In this document: positions 10,359-21,661 of the stretch, in pieces
How the letters are laid out: every line of letters starts with the position of its first letter
Position numbering within the stretch: position 1 is the stretch's first letter
NCBI GenBank assembly: GCA_001466705.2
Contig: LATX02000181.1
Span: 248,001 to 312,000 of the forward strand
Length of the DNA stretch: 64,000 nt
Origin: Moniliophthora roreri
Lineage: Eukaryota > Basidiomycota > Agaricomycetes > Agaricales > Marasmiaceae
Reading direction: 5' to 3'
Program-made: the position numbers and the translations under genes
Notes under the pieces: model-generated
The model's database searches: none
What the model saw: the letters and a program-made list of their open reading frames with translations, nothing else
What the model was told of the DNA's origin: nothing

Positions 10359-12667
10359 ATGGCTACTGTGCAAGGCGCTCGTGCCTTCACAATGAACACT
10401 AGAGACGTTAATCACGTCGGCGGGGATATGCACACGCACTATCACACTCACTCTCATACAGAGCTTCCTCCTCAACTCGGTGAGTCTCATGTCTCTGTTA
10501 CACTCTAATTCAGTACTCATGAGTTCTGAAAAGACTTGAATATGTATCCTGAAGCAGATCTCTATAATATGCCCACGGGGATAACCTATCAACCTCCAAT
10601 AATCCCTAAGTCCACTGACCCCTCGCTCCCTAGCAGCCTTCGGTACTCTCTACTGATGTTTCAAGAGAAACAGGGGTACCCTTTCTGGTGTCCAGAGCCT
10701 GGAATTGAGCGACCATTTTGCGGAGAGGGAGGACTCATGATTGGAGACGTCGGGATTGTTCATCACGATAGACCATTCGACTTTCTCTTCAACATCACCT
10801 ATCCAGCAGATCATGATATAAACCATCGTGGCGTTCCGGCAGGGTTCACTCATCTCCCACTGGAGGATCTCGATATTAATCGAGTGGCCGAATACCACAG
10901 ATATAGTAGTCACGTTGTCCATCCTAAGTATGCGATATCAAGAGATACGGTCTCCGGGCCTTGGTTACCAGGGTGCGTAGCGTATCACACCATTTTCAGT
11001 TCGATAATGGCTCACAAATCCACCAGATTTCGCGGTTATCACTGGCACTTTATGCCTACTAATCATGAAGGCGCTCTATTGGTCCTTCCCAAAGGTAGCT
11101 CAACTGCGACGCTCGAAAACAAAGCAGTATTTCGTGACTACGCGAAAAAGCATGCTAACGAGTGGTTTACATACGCTGAGACGCGCCGGGGAAGGATGTT
11201 TCCCACTGGAACTAATCCCTTGCTCTACGTGATAACTGGTTGGGAGAAATGCTCCTCTTGGGGTGTTTCTTCTTTGTTCATTCCTCCGTCTATCAGCCCT
11301 AAAGCAATCAAACTCAGGTTTAGTATTGTTGAGGATAACGATTTCCTCTCGTGTCGGTGGGTTCATGAGTCCCAATACGATGAATCACGCCATGGTAGCG
11401 ATTGGCATGAAACCCAATCGGTATTCGCTCGAGGTTTCAAGATATCCAAGCGACGGAAAAAGACAAAAGTCAAAGTTCGCGATATCACAGCAACTACTGT
11501 CAATGTAGAAAAGATCTTGGATTTACCTCCTGGTACTTCTACTAGCAGCTCCAGCTACTATTCCAATTCTGCATCTGGCACCTCAAGTAATCATGAATAC
11601 GGATACAGCTCTGGGGGTTACACTCATCCCATGGCTCTTGTGAACTCTGAGGACGACATTTCCATTAATGATACTGCTACTCAGGAACAATTAACAGTAA
11701 GTTCTTCATGCCTAGTGTTCCAGCTGTGATATAGTATTCTTGACAGTTTCATCCCTGCGACCTTATAAATGACTTTTTACATGGGGTGGTTCCGAATGCA
11801 GGTGACATCGCTATATCACACGATGATGATTGGATTTCTATACTTGACAAGGTACGCAATTACGAGTTATTTGGTATGTAACGGGTGGCACCTGATTAAA
11901 CCTAAAATGCGGATGCAGAATACTACAGCCCTTCAAGACATGGGATCTTTTTTCTGGACTTTGTGTTCCAATTTCGACTTCTTTGTCGATGACGGTCAGT
12001 AGAATCTTATATTGCACCTGAACGTTCAAAATTTACTGATTTACGTTTGACAATGGCGTCAATTCTCAGATACAATCCACACTGGAGAAGCCATAATACC
12101 TTCAGAGCAGTCTGATCCTTTGTTGAGAGTTTTCCTCCGGAAGGCTCGTCCTAGTGGACACGGTGAGTGATCAAGTACACGAAGCAATTTAATAGCAACT
12201 AATGATTTCATAAGGCAATCCCTCGGCAAATCAAATTCGTAGTACAAGGATACTAAGTCATGGAGATAAGGGTAAGGGCATTTGCTTTCCGTTGAACGTG
12301 GCTGACTGCCAGATAGGCCGACAGGAATATAGACTGCGCACCGACGAGACCGATACAGACGCTCACGAGATCGATTCAGACGCGCCAATCAAGGCTCGTC
12401 CTAGTAGACACGGTGAATGACCAAGTACACGAAGCAATTCAATAGCAACTAATGATTTCATAAGGCAATCCCTCGGCACATCAAATTCGTGGTACAAGGA
12501 TACCAAGTCATGGAGATAAGGGTAAGGGCATTTGCTTTCCGTCGAGTGTGGCTGACTGTCAGATAGGCCGACAGAAATATAGACTGCGCACCCACGATAC
12601 AGATGCGAGAAGTAGCGCCATGATTTCTAGCATGTTTGATACCTATTCCGAGGACGAGGACGATTAG
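10359..12667 (+). CDS. P1: agaric tandem-family protein with duplicated C-terminal module
   Basis: Eight exons join in frame (10359-10479, 10534-10972, 11027-11696, 11747-11851, 11919-11994, 12070-12162, 12215-12412, 12465-12667), giving 634 residues. The start is fixed by homology: every copy opens with MA(T/S)... then [19 protein letters not shown]. Residues 1-40 hold this motif and a His-rich run (HTHYHTHSH). The core carries [43 protein letters not shown] and the basic [17 protein letters not shown]. Exon 4 encodes [10 protein letters not shown] and ISHDDDWIS. The end holds two copies of a GKGICF module on separate exons and closes with an acidic tail. Intron 2 (10973-11026) is 54 nt and stop-free, so retention would keep the frame. 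I know related proteins of unknown function in agarics; I do not assign one. Confidence 0.85.
12142..12620 (+). repeat. Tandem duplication of an intron plus exon in P1
   Basis: About 250 bp is duplicated head to tail. The two GGTAAGGGC landmarks lie at about 12272 and 12522. Each copy contains AAGGCTCGTCCTAGT, a full intron ending TTTCATAAG, and the exon encoding the GKGICF module. Both introns keep usable GT and AG ends and phase 1 borders, so the duplication added a whole in-frame exon. Only P1 has this arrangement. Confidence 0.85.
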
Positions 12668-12675
12668 GACGACTG

Positions 12676-12860
12676 AATATAAGCCAAACACTACTGTAGT
12701 TCGTAACAATGTTGTACAAGCGGAGATATTTGTGGAGAACATGAAAAGAATCAAACTGTATTTGATTGCATTTGATGCTTATCTTCCTACTAGAACTCTG
12801 AATGATCCATTCGACTATCAAACCGTGTCGAAGTGGCGAAATGACTACAAAAAAAAAACC
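12676..12860 (+). repeat. Conserved 3'-flank block after P1
   Basis: The stretch from GTAGTTCGTAACAATGTTG to CGTGTCGAAGTGGCGAAATG recurs downstream of P2 (18440-18570), P3 (24530-24660) and P4 (29800-29955), and in weaker form after P5 (40725-40910). P2 and P3 lack about 42 bp that P1 and P4 keep. It may be 3' untranslated sequence or the remnant of a longer C-terminus. The plus-strand frame stays open in P1 but is not needed to close the gene. Confidence 0.5.
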
Positions 12861-13029
12861 TCCAGTCATGTCCCGAGGGCCAAATCTCTCGAAACAAAGC
12901 CACTTCTACCTCTGCTGCGTCAGGCTGAACGACTCCAACGGAAGAAAAGCCTGGCATTGGCTAGCGATTCTCAAGGAGCTACGACGCGGGGGACGGCGGG
13001 AGGATAACGAGAGACTGATGCCATGAAAC

Positions 13030-15540
13030 GTGGAGCTTCGCCTCTCAACATCTCGGCTTGAAAGAGAGTAGAGTAGGACTTTGTGGAGGCAAGATCCTCT
13101 ACCAGTGGCCTATCCGGACAAAGGAGTACAGGTTCATGCCGATGTGCATGAGTGGGAGCGCCCTGGCAGAATCTAGAGCATCTGCACCGATTCTGGGTCT
13201 CCAGTATGATAGCATAATGGTCCCCTTCTACGCCTCAAACACAGTGTCTCATACTCTTCCCGGCTTAAATAGCACCCCAACCATCTCGCGAGTTGGTTCC
13301 TCGGATTCGTTACCCCAGCAAATCGCATCTTCCTCGTTGGTGTCAACGCGAAAGGGTGCAACGACCAGTAAAATCGGTGTCCGGCATGCAATGTTGTAGT
13401 AGGGGGACCGGGGCACGGAGCGGGAGGTTCCAGGCCTGTTTGGCAGTGTTTGGCATGAGCTTCCGGCGCGTAGTCTACATTTCCGTGTACGTAGTCAGCC
13501 ATCATCAGCAACCAGCACCGTGTCTTTGGCATTGCGTTAGCCAGACCGCCCGGCCCTCTCCAACGTCCAAAGTGGTTCGGGTACACTGCACACGGCTACC
13601 AGATATCGTTGTCTCCTAGTGTCGCGTGGCGAAATTCGTTCTGGCAGGATAGGGCGTTCGTTGGTACGGGAAATAAAAGGACATGGTTCGGATCAAGGGG
13701 GACAGAGCGGATGTTTTCGCATGCTCTGTTACTCATTCTGTAAGGCGGAGGTGAGAAAGTCGTGAAATTCTGAGACACACCACTCATTACCTGCTGCTCG
13801 CCTTTGTTTATCTGAGATACCTATAGCCCAGGTAGAGCTGTCTTTGTCTAGGGCTAACATCTTTGAATTATCATGCGCGGAACGTGCACAATACAGACTT
13901 GCCGGCCTCCCAATGACTCGCTTCCTGAACCAGCCTGATGACCTCCCCGGCTGTATCGGCTGACCCCTTGTCGTCAGCACGAATAGATGCAAGTATTAGG
14001 GTTTCTAGGCCGCTTCAAGTTAGAAGACAACCAGGATCCGATACCATAGAAGGTAGATGTAGGCCCCTCGAAGTTTCGTGACCGTAGTGCTCGTCGGCCG
14101 CCAGACGGTTGCAGTACATACATGGGTGCGACTGATACCTGAAGAGTCCAGATGATAATTAACACCACATAGAGTACTATAGCATGGCGAATACCTACAA
14201 GATTTGCACTATGCATAGTAGCATAGACCATCGAATCCGTAAAGACCGTTTTGGGTCAGGAATCGCCAATGCACTACGATGCATCCGGACCTCGGCTATC
14301 GCGAGCTGAGAGCTTGGCTTGAGAATCATGTTGTATGAGCATATCCATATTTTGGCGCGCTTCGATCGAAGAACAGGCGTATATAATGTTCACTGTACAA
14401 GGCCGATCAGAAACTCGAATTACTGGACAATGCCTTGCTTACCTGCACCCCTACGCTCAGTACCACCATGAACAATCAGATTGGTAATGCTTTCCATCTT
14501 CAGTTCACGCCTTTGCATCATCGTCCAAGATGAACAGGCGTGGTAACGACTTCCTAATTGCCGACCTCCAAACACCCAATCCACCGATACATTGTCCTGA
14601 GAAGCGACCTGACCACTATATCCATCACCTCCCCAGGTTTCTCGCCTAACGAACAATATTCGCCTCTTCTGCACCAATATGAACGTATTTCGCATCGTAA
14701 AACCTCGATAACCCGTCGGCGGTTCGGAGAGAGGTTCCATAGACGTTATGGCCAGGTGTCGATGAGAAAAGATGTGAAGATTTGTCCTCCAAAGTTTCGT
14801 AACGAAACCTGGGCTGAGAGGATGCGAACGACGAATCGTTGGTAGGTGAGAGCGCAAAGCGGCAGGGACGAACTCGGAAGATCACGTTAGTGCCATGAGT
14901 CAGCGGCCAAAGGTCTAGACCGAGGTGAGCAGTGCACAAAACCAGGCTGGTGGTTCACGTCGAGGGTGTAAATGCGATTTGTTGTCGGATAGCGGGGATT
15001 AGTGTTCAAAATGAAAGCTTTCTAGTTCTAGTTAATCTCGATGAGAAAGGTCATACGTAGCGTGAAAGGTGAAACTCACAAGGAACTCTGAATGCCTTTT
15101 TCTCTCGCGAGCCGCACTCCATCCATCTCTTTTCCACTCCGCTCCAGGCTCTCAGGCACATAAAGAACTGAACACCGCTATGAAATCCGTCAAGATGGTT
15201 AGCATCTCGCTTTGGATAATGCGAAGATCAACGTACAGCAGCAGGACAGATGAAGCAGGGAGGGGAGAGTATCCAACGAACAACTCGAGTGGCGGTATGG
15301 GGGGCTAGTTATTTCGGTTGGATGCCGGGCTTCGAGGAGAGGTGTCTTGTGGCTAACTTGTCGTTTACACTGCGAAGCGAGGAGGAATGAGTAAGAGTGA
15401 GTGAGCTGTAGTCTGCTCATCGGTGTTGACAGTGAGCCAGGGTCAGTCCACGGACTGGTACTTCGCGCTATCACGAGCGCTTCTTCTTTGTTCCTGACCA
15501 CGATGAACGCTTGTCACTTCCCAGGCAGGTATCCAATTCC
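13030..15540 (-). pseudogene. M unit A: decayed minus-strand repeat unit, unknown product
   Basis: This interval recurs, with divergence, between most P genes. Read on the minus strand it has repeated splice-like borders (donors GCAG|GTAAG near 14442, CAG|GTAATG near 13793; acceptor CTTACAG). Two diverged modules share a pattern like PxFFVVKYxHVGAEEA followed by WxRNLxR; one lies at about 14646-14900 and the other at about 13280-13390. Several copies share a stop right after the EEA motif and frames are broken elsewhere, so this copy is probably non-coding now. The 5' end faces P2 across about 200 bp, so M and P genes are head to head. I do not recognise the family. Confidence 0.4.
13392..13560. 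mobile_element. 169-bp insertion in M unit A flanked by CAA
   Basis: Compared with the same place in M unit B (around 19100), unit A carries 169 extra bases, from TGTTGTAGTAGGGGG to CGGCCCTCTC. The three bases CAA occur on both sides (13389-13391 and 13561-13563), consistent with a 3-bp target duplication. No terminal repeats are obvious and no frame is conserved. It is a small insertion of unknown type, present once in this window. Confidence 0.55.
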
Positions 15541-15602
15541 ACTCAAACATCACATCTGAGACACAGCCCGAAGCTGATTATCGATTACGCGATACGATGC
15601 TG

Positions 15603-15609
15603 TATATAT
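15603..15609 (+). promoter_or_regulatory. TATA-like box of P2
   Basis: TATATAT lies 106 bp upstream of the P2 start codon, in the same GCTGTATATATCGTCTGG block as in P1. The sequence further upstream differs between the two genes, which isolates this block as the shared core promoter. Confidence 0.55.
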
Positions 15610-15708
15610 CGTCTGGCATGTGCAACAGTTCATACTTCTTGCTTCCCTTCCATCCCCACATTCGAATTTTAACGAAACGTGTAGACCTAAGAATCAGTCC
15701 TCACCAAC

Positions 15709-18262
15709 ATGGCTACTGTGCAAGGCGCTCGTGCCTTCACAATGAACACTAGAGATGTTAATCACGTCGGTGGGGACATGCACACGCACTATCACACTCA
15801 CTCTCATACAGAGCTTCCTCCTCAACTCGGTGAGTCTCATGTCTCTGTTACACTCTAATTCAATACTCATGAATTCTAAAAAGACTTGAACATTCTTTCT
15901 GAAGCAGATATCTATACTGCGCCCACGGGGATAAGCTATCAACCTCCAATAATTCCTAAGTCCACCGACCCCTCGCTCCCCAGCAGCCTTCGCTATTCTC
16001 TATTGATGTTTCAAGAGAAACAGGGGTACCCTTTCTGGTGTCCAGAGCCCAACAGCCAGCTACCATATGAATACAGGAAGGAAGGACTCATGATTGGAGA
16101 CGTCGGGATTGTTCATCACGATAGACCATTTGACTTTCTCTTCAACATCACCTGTTCAGCAGATCACCCTATAAACCATCGGGGTGTTCCGGCAGGGTTC
16201 ACTCAGGTTCCACAGGATCTCGAAATTAATAAAGTGGCCAATTACCGTGGAGGTCACAGCTACATTGTCCATCCTAAGTATGCAATATCAAGATATATTG
16301 CCTACGGTCCTGAGGACCCAAGGTGCGTAGCGTACCACACAATTTTCAGTTTGATCGTGCTCAGAAACCCACCAGATCTGACAGATTCCACCAATTTATT
16401 TCTATTAATCATGAAGGCGCTCTATTGGTCCTTCCCGAGGCTAGCTCAACCGCAACGCTAGAAAATAAAGCAGTATTTCGTGACTACGCGAAAAAACATG
16501 CTAATGAGTGGTTTACATATGCTAGGAAGCACCGGGGGAGGATGTTTCCCACTGGAACTAATCCCTCGCTCTACATGATAACTGGTTGGGAGAAATGCTC
16601 CTCTTGGGGCATTTCTTCTGTATTCATTCCTCCGTCTATCAGCCCCAAAGCAATTAGACTCAGTTTTTATGCTGCTGAGGATGATGGCAAAGTTTTCACA
16701 ACTCGGTGGTGTCATAGGTCTCAATGGGATGAGTCACGCCATGGTAATGATTGGGGGGAAAACCAATCAGTATTCGCTCGAGGTTTCAAGATATCCAAGC
16801 GACGGAAAAAGACAAAAGTCAAAGTTCGCGATATCACAGCAACTACTGTCAATGTAGAAAAGATCTTGGATTTACCTCCTGGTACTTCTGCTAGCAACTC
16901 CAGCTACCATTCCAACTCTGCATCTGGCACCTCAAGTAATCATGGAAATGGATACAACACTGGGGGTTACACTTGTCCCATGGCTCTTGCAAACCCTGAG
17001 GATGCCATTTCCATCAGTGATAGTGCTACTCAGGAACAATTGACAGTAAGTTCTCTATACAAAGTATCCTGGCTATGATATGAATTCTCAACAGTTTCAT
17101 CCCTGTGACCTCATAAACAACTTTTTACATGAGGCGGCTTCGAATGCGGGTGACATTGCCATATCACACGACGATGATTGGATTTCTATACTTGACGAGG
17201 TATGCAATCACAAGTTATTTGGTATGTAACAAGTGGCACCTGATTAAATGTACAATGCAGGGTACTGCGGCTCTCAAAGACATGAAATCTTTTTTCCGGA
17301 CTTTATGTTCCAATTTCGACTTCTTTGTTGATGGAGGTCAGTAGAATCTTATATCGCACCGTTTACTGATTTGTGTTTGATAATGGCGTCACTTCTCAGA
17401 TACAATCTACATTGAAAAATCTCTAGTACCCAAAGAACAGCCTGAATCTTTGTTAAACATTTTCCTCCAGAAGGCTCGTCCCAGTGGTCCATTAGGACAA
17501 TATGGTGAGTGATCAGGTGATTAAGTACACAAAGCAATTTAATAGCAACGTCGCGACTCTTCAGCTAGACCCAGGACATCTAAACTGCACACCTACGAGA
17601 CCGACACATATATGGGAAGTAGTGCCGTGAGTGCTATAACAAGTCATGGGGGTGGGGGTAAGGGCATTTGCTTTCTGTCGACTGCGGCTGACTGTCGGTT
17701 AGACCACCAACAGGAGCAACGTCGCGACTCTTCGGTTAAACCCAGGGCATCTGAAATGCACACCTACAAGACTGACCCATATGTGGGAACGAGCGCCATG
17801 AGTGCTATAACAAGTCATGGGAATGAGGGTAAGGGCATTTGCTTTCCGTCGACTACGGCTGACTGTCGGTTAGACCGCCAACAGGAGCAACGCCACGACT
17901 CTTCGGTTAAACCCAGGGCATCTAAACTGGGCACTCACGCGACTAACCCATATGTGAGTGCCTGGAGTGCTATAGCAAGTCATGGGAATGAGGGTAAGGG
18001 CATTTGCTTTCCGTCGACTGCGGCTGACTGTCGGTTAGACCGCCAACCGGAGCAACGTGACAACTCTTCGGTTAGACCCAAGGCACCTAAACTGCGCACT
18101 CACGAGACCGACACAGATGCGGGAAGTAGCACCATGAGTGCTAGCACGACCGCTTATGGCCTGATAGAGGACGACTGGGACGGCCAGGATATTGTCGTCA
18201 GCGAAACCCGAGAAGAATTACGACGGGTTAGCGGGGAATATGACTCCCGCCACCAGTTCTAA
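15709..18262 (+). CDS. P2: agaric tandem-family protein with three 55-57-residue C-terminal repeats
   Basis: Seven exons join in frame (15709-15829, 15884-16322, 16376-17045, 17095-17199, 17261-17336, 17400-17504, 17565-18262), giving 737 residues. Exons 1-5 have exactly the lengths found in P1. Intron 2 is 53 nt here and shifts frame if retained, which proves it is a real intron. The N-terminal motif, [20 protein letters not shown], basic [11 protein letters not shown] and [10 protein letters not shown] are all present. The last exon is unusual: the exon start used by P1, P3, P4 and P5 (GCAATCCC) has been deleted, and a CTTCAG inside the repeat unit serves as the acceptor. Three tandem units follow (landmarks at 17660, 17831 and 17996), then a unique tail with [10 protein letters not shown]. 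Function unknown. Confidence 0.85.
17600..18120 (+). repeat. In-frame 165-171-bp coding repeats of P2
   Basis: Three head-to-tail units encode [11 protein letters not shown], then [15 protein letters not shown] and a linker with THxTxPYV. Spacing of the AAGGGCATTTGC landmark is 171 and 165 bp, both multiples of three. The units are closely related to the four in P3. Confidence 0.9.
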
Positions 18263-18719
18263 ATGAGTTTTGTGTGAGTATGACCATGTATATGATTGAG
18301 TGTTACCGTACCTTGAGAACATAACGTCGTGTTTCTGCCATTGGAAAATATTACTATGTTAAAAATTAGGTACTACGAGATACTGTTGAGACTTCATATT
18401 CTCGGGCGTCGGCGCTGTACTTTAAAAGTTAGTGAACCCGAACATTATTGTAGTTCGTAAAGATGTTGTACAAGCGGAGATGTTTATGGAGAACGTGAAA
18501 AGGATCAAGCTGAATTTGATTGCGTTCAATGTATCAAACCGTGTCGAAGTGGCGAAAATGGCTACAAAAAAACCTCTAGTCATGTCCCGAATCTCTCCTA
18601 CCGAAACCACTTCTAACTCTGCCGAGTCAGGATGAACAAGTCCAGCGAGAGAAAAGCCTAGCGCTGGCTAGCAATCCTCAAGGAACTACGACGCAGGGGA
18701 CAACGGGAGGGCAGCGAGA

Positions 18720-21500
18720 GACTGACGCCATGAAATGTGGAGCTTCGCCTCTCAATATCTCAGCTTGAAAGAGAGTAGAGTAGGACTTCGCGGAGGCAAG
18801 ATCCTCGACCAATGACCTATCCGGACAAAGGAGTACGGGTTGATGCCGATGTGCTTGAGCAGGAGTGCCTTGGCAGGATTCAAAGCATCTGCGCCGATTC
18901 TGGGCCTCGCCATTTCTCGGCATGATAGCATAATGGTCCTCTTCTATGCCTCAAACACGTCTCATACTCTTCCCCGCTAAAATAGCACCCCAACCACCTC
19001 GCTAATCGATTCCTCAGATTCATTATCCAACAAATCGTATCTTCCTCGTTGGCGTCAACGTGAAGGGGTGCGACGACCAGAAAAGTCGGTGTCTGGCATG
19101 CGACGTCCAAAGGGATTTGGGTACACTGCACACGGCTACCAGATATCGTCGTCCTCTAAAGTTGCGTGGCGAAATTTGTTCTGGTAGGATATAGCGTTGG
19201 TTGATACAAGGAATAAACGTGGTTCGGATCAAGGAGACAGAGTGGGTGTTTTTGCGTGCTCTTTTATTCATTCTATAAGACGGAGGTGAGAAAATCATAT
19301 AATTCCGAGATACATCACTCGTTACCTGCTGCTCGTCTCCGTTTATCTGAGTAGCCCAAGTAAAGCTGTCTTCGCCTGGGGCTTACACCCTTGAATTATC
19401 ATGCGCGGAACGTGCACAATACGGGCTTGCCGGCCTCCCAATGACTTGCTTCCCGAACCTGCCTTACGTCCTCCCCGGATGTATCGGCCCATGGCTGACC
19501 TCTTGTCGTCGGCACGAACAGATGCAAGTGTCTGAATCTCCAAGCCGCTTCAAGTTAGAAGACAACCAGGATCCGATACCATAGAAAGTAGATGTAGGCC
19601 CCTCGAAGTTTCGTGACCGTAACGCTCACCGGTCGCTAGACGGTTGCAGTACAGAGGTGGGTGGGACTGATACCTGAACAATCGAAACGATAAGTAACAC
19701 CGCAAAGAGTACTATAGCATGGCGAATACCTACAAGATTTGCAGTATGCATAGTAACATAGACCATCGATCCCATAGACTGCTTCGAGTCAGGAATCGCC
19801 AGTGCACCATGGTGCATCCGGACCTCAGTTATCCCGAGCTGAGAGCTTGGTTTGAGACTCGTGTTGTGCGAATATATCCATATTTTGGCGCGCTTCGATC
19901 GAAGAACAGGCGTGTATAATGTTCACTGTATAAAGCCGATCAGAAACTTGAATTACTGGACAATGCCTTGCTTACCTGCACCCCTACACTTAGTACACCA
20001 TGGACGATCAGATTGGTAGTGCTCTCCATCTTCAATTCACGCCGTTGCATCATCGTCCAAGATGAACGGGCGTGATAACAACTCCCAAATTACCGACCTC
20101 CAAACACCTAATCCACCGACACATTATCCTGAGAAGCGACCTGATCACTGTATCCATCACCTCCCCAGGTTTCTCGCCTCACACACAGTATTTGCCTCTT
20201 CTGCGCCAATATGAACGTATTTCACGTCGTAAAACCTCGATAACCCGTCGGCAGTTCGGAGAGACATTCCAGAGATGTCACGGCCAGTTGTCGATGAGAA
20301 AAGATGCAAAGATTCGTCTCATAAAGTTTCGTAGCGAAATTCAGGCTGAGAAGATGCGAATGACGAATCGCTGGTAGGGGAGAGCGCAAAACGAACTCGG
20401 AAGATCACGTTGGTGCCATGAGTCAGCGGCCAAAGGTCTAGACCGAGATGAGCGACGTACAAACCAGGCTGGTGGTTCACGTCAAGGGTGTAGATGCGAT
20501 TCGTCGTCGGATAGCGGGGATCAGTTCAAAATGAAGGCTTGTTCTAGTTTATCTCGATGAGGAATGTTACACGTAGCGTGAAAAATGAAACTCACCAGGA
20601 ACTTCGAACATTGCTACACCGCTCCAGGCTCTCTAGCACATAAAGAACTCGACACCGCTTTGAAATCCGTCAAGGTGGGTATCATCTCGCTTTGGACAAG
20701 GCGAAGACCAACGTACAGCAGCAGGACAGATGAAGGAGGGAGGGGAGAGTAGCCAGCGAGCAATTCGAGTGGCGGTATGGGGGGCTAGTTAATTCGGTTG
20801 GATGCCAGGCTTCGAGGAGAGGTGTCTTGAGTCGAACTAATTACTATGAGAGACGCTATTGATCTAATAAAAGATGGACCTTAGCACGAAGATTACTATC
20901 TCCTTCACCCTTCGTCATTCCGAATCCCGGTATTTGAGTCATGAAAGACTCAGCCGTGACCCGTCGGTGTTCCTGTGTTGTGAGAACAAGGAGACGTTCT
21001 TCCTCTAATCATGGGATGAATTGAAGTGACCGGAATATGTTCTTCATTGGCGTGTACTTTGCTGTCGTGTTCTGAAGGATAGTCAACATGAGAAATTTGC
21101 AGCATGATGATACAAAGTTGAAATTTACTATCGGAGAGTCCTTGCACACTTGATTGCTTGAAGGATTAAGAAACTTTATTCTTTCCTTGGAGATATCCGT
21201 TCGGGCCTCGTGGCAGCCATCGACCTAAAAGATCTGGAAACGAGTCGTCGTCAACTGGTTGTTCAAATGGTAATTGTTGTCGACGTACCTATCCGAATTT
21301 GCGAAGAAAGAGACTATGAATACTGGCTAACTTGGCGTTTACCTGCGAAGCGAGGAGGAATGAGTAAAAGTGAGTGAGCTGTAGTCTGCTCGTCGGTATT
21401 GACAGCATGCGCAAGCCGGGGTCAGTCCATGGACCAGCACTTCTTCGCACTATCACGAGCGCTTCTTTTTTGTTCCTGACCAGTGACCACGATGAACGCT
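18720..21500 (-). pseudogene. M unit B: decayed minus-strand repeat unit
   Basis: This has the same architecture as M unit A without its 169-bp insertion. The second module on the minus strand reads TPTFLVVAPLHVDANEEDTI then CWIMNLRNRLARWLG at about 19023-19125, one of the clearest versions of that motif. The first module lies at about 20120-20390. Donor-like CTTACCTGC (plus sense) sits near 19969. A membrane-like stretch (GIRHAIVLFAVLLIV) near 19700 falls within a predicted intron, so it is probably not translated. Frames are interrupted; no product is proposed. Confidence 0.4.
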
Positions 21501-21661
21501 TGTAACTTCCCAGGCAAGGTATCCGATCATCGCATCTGAACAACAGCAAACTGATTATTACATAAATAACTGCGCGATACATGCGCAACAATCCATACTC
21601 CTTGCTTGTCTTCCATCCCCACGTTCGAGACACGCAGACCCAACAACTGATCCTTACCAAC

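Noticed and set aside
12636..13007. A separate plus-strand gene after P1
   Set aside because: Its first codons overlap the P1 stop region, and the corresponding block after P2-P5 is shorter or broken. It fits better as 3' flank.
14558..14845. Plus-strand Arg-rich frame (ERISRRKTS-like) recurring in several M units
   Set aside because: Comparing units A and H, changes are spread over codon positions 2 and 3 alike, so there is no clear sign of coding on this strand. It is probably the mirror of the minus-strand unit.
19626..19817. Hydrophobic minus-strand peptide (GIRHAIVLFAVLLIV) as a membrane protein exon
   Set aside because: The hydrophobic part lies between a GTA(G/C)GT donor and a TTCAG acceptor conserved among units, so it is more likely intron.
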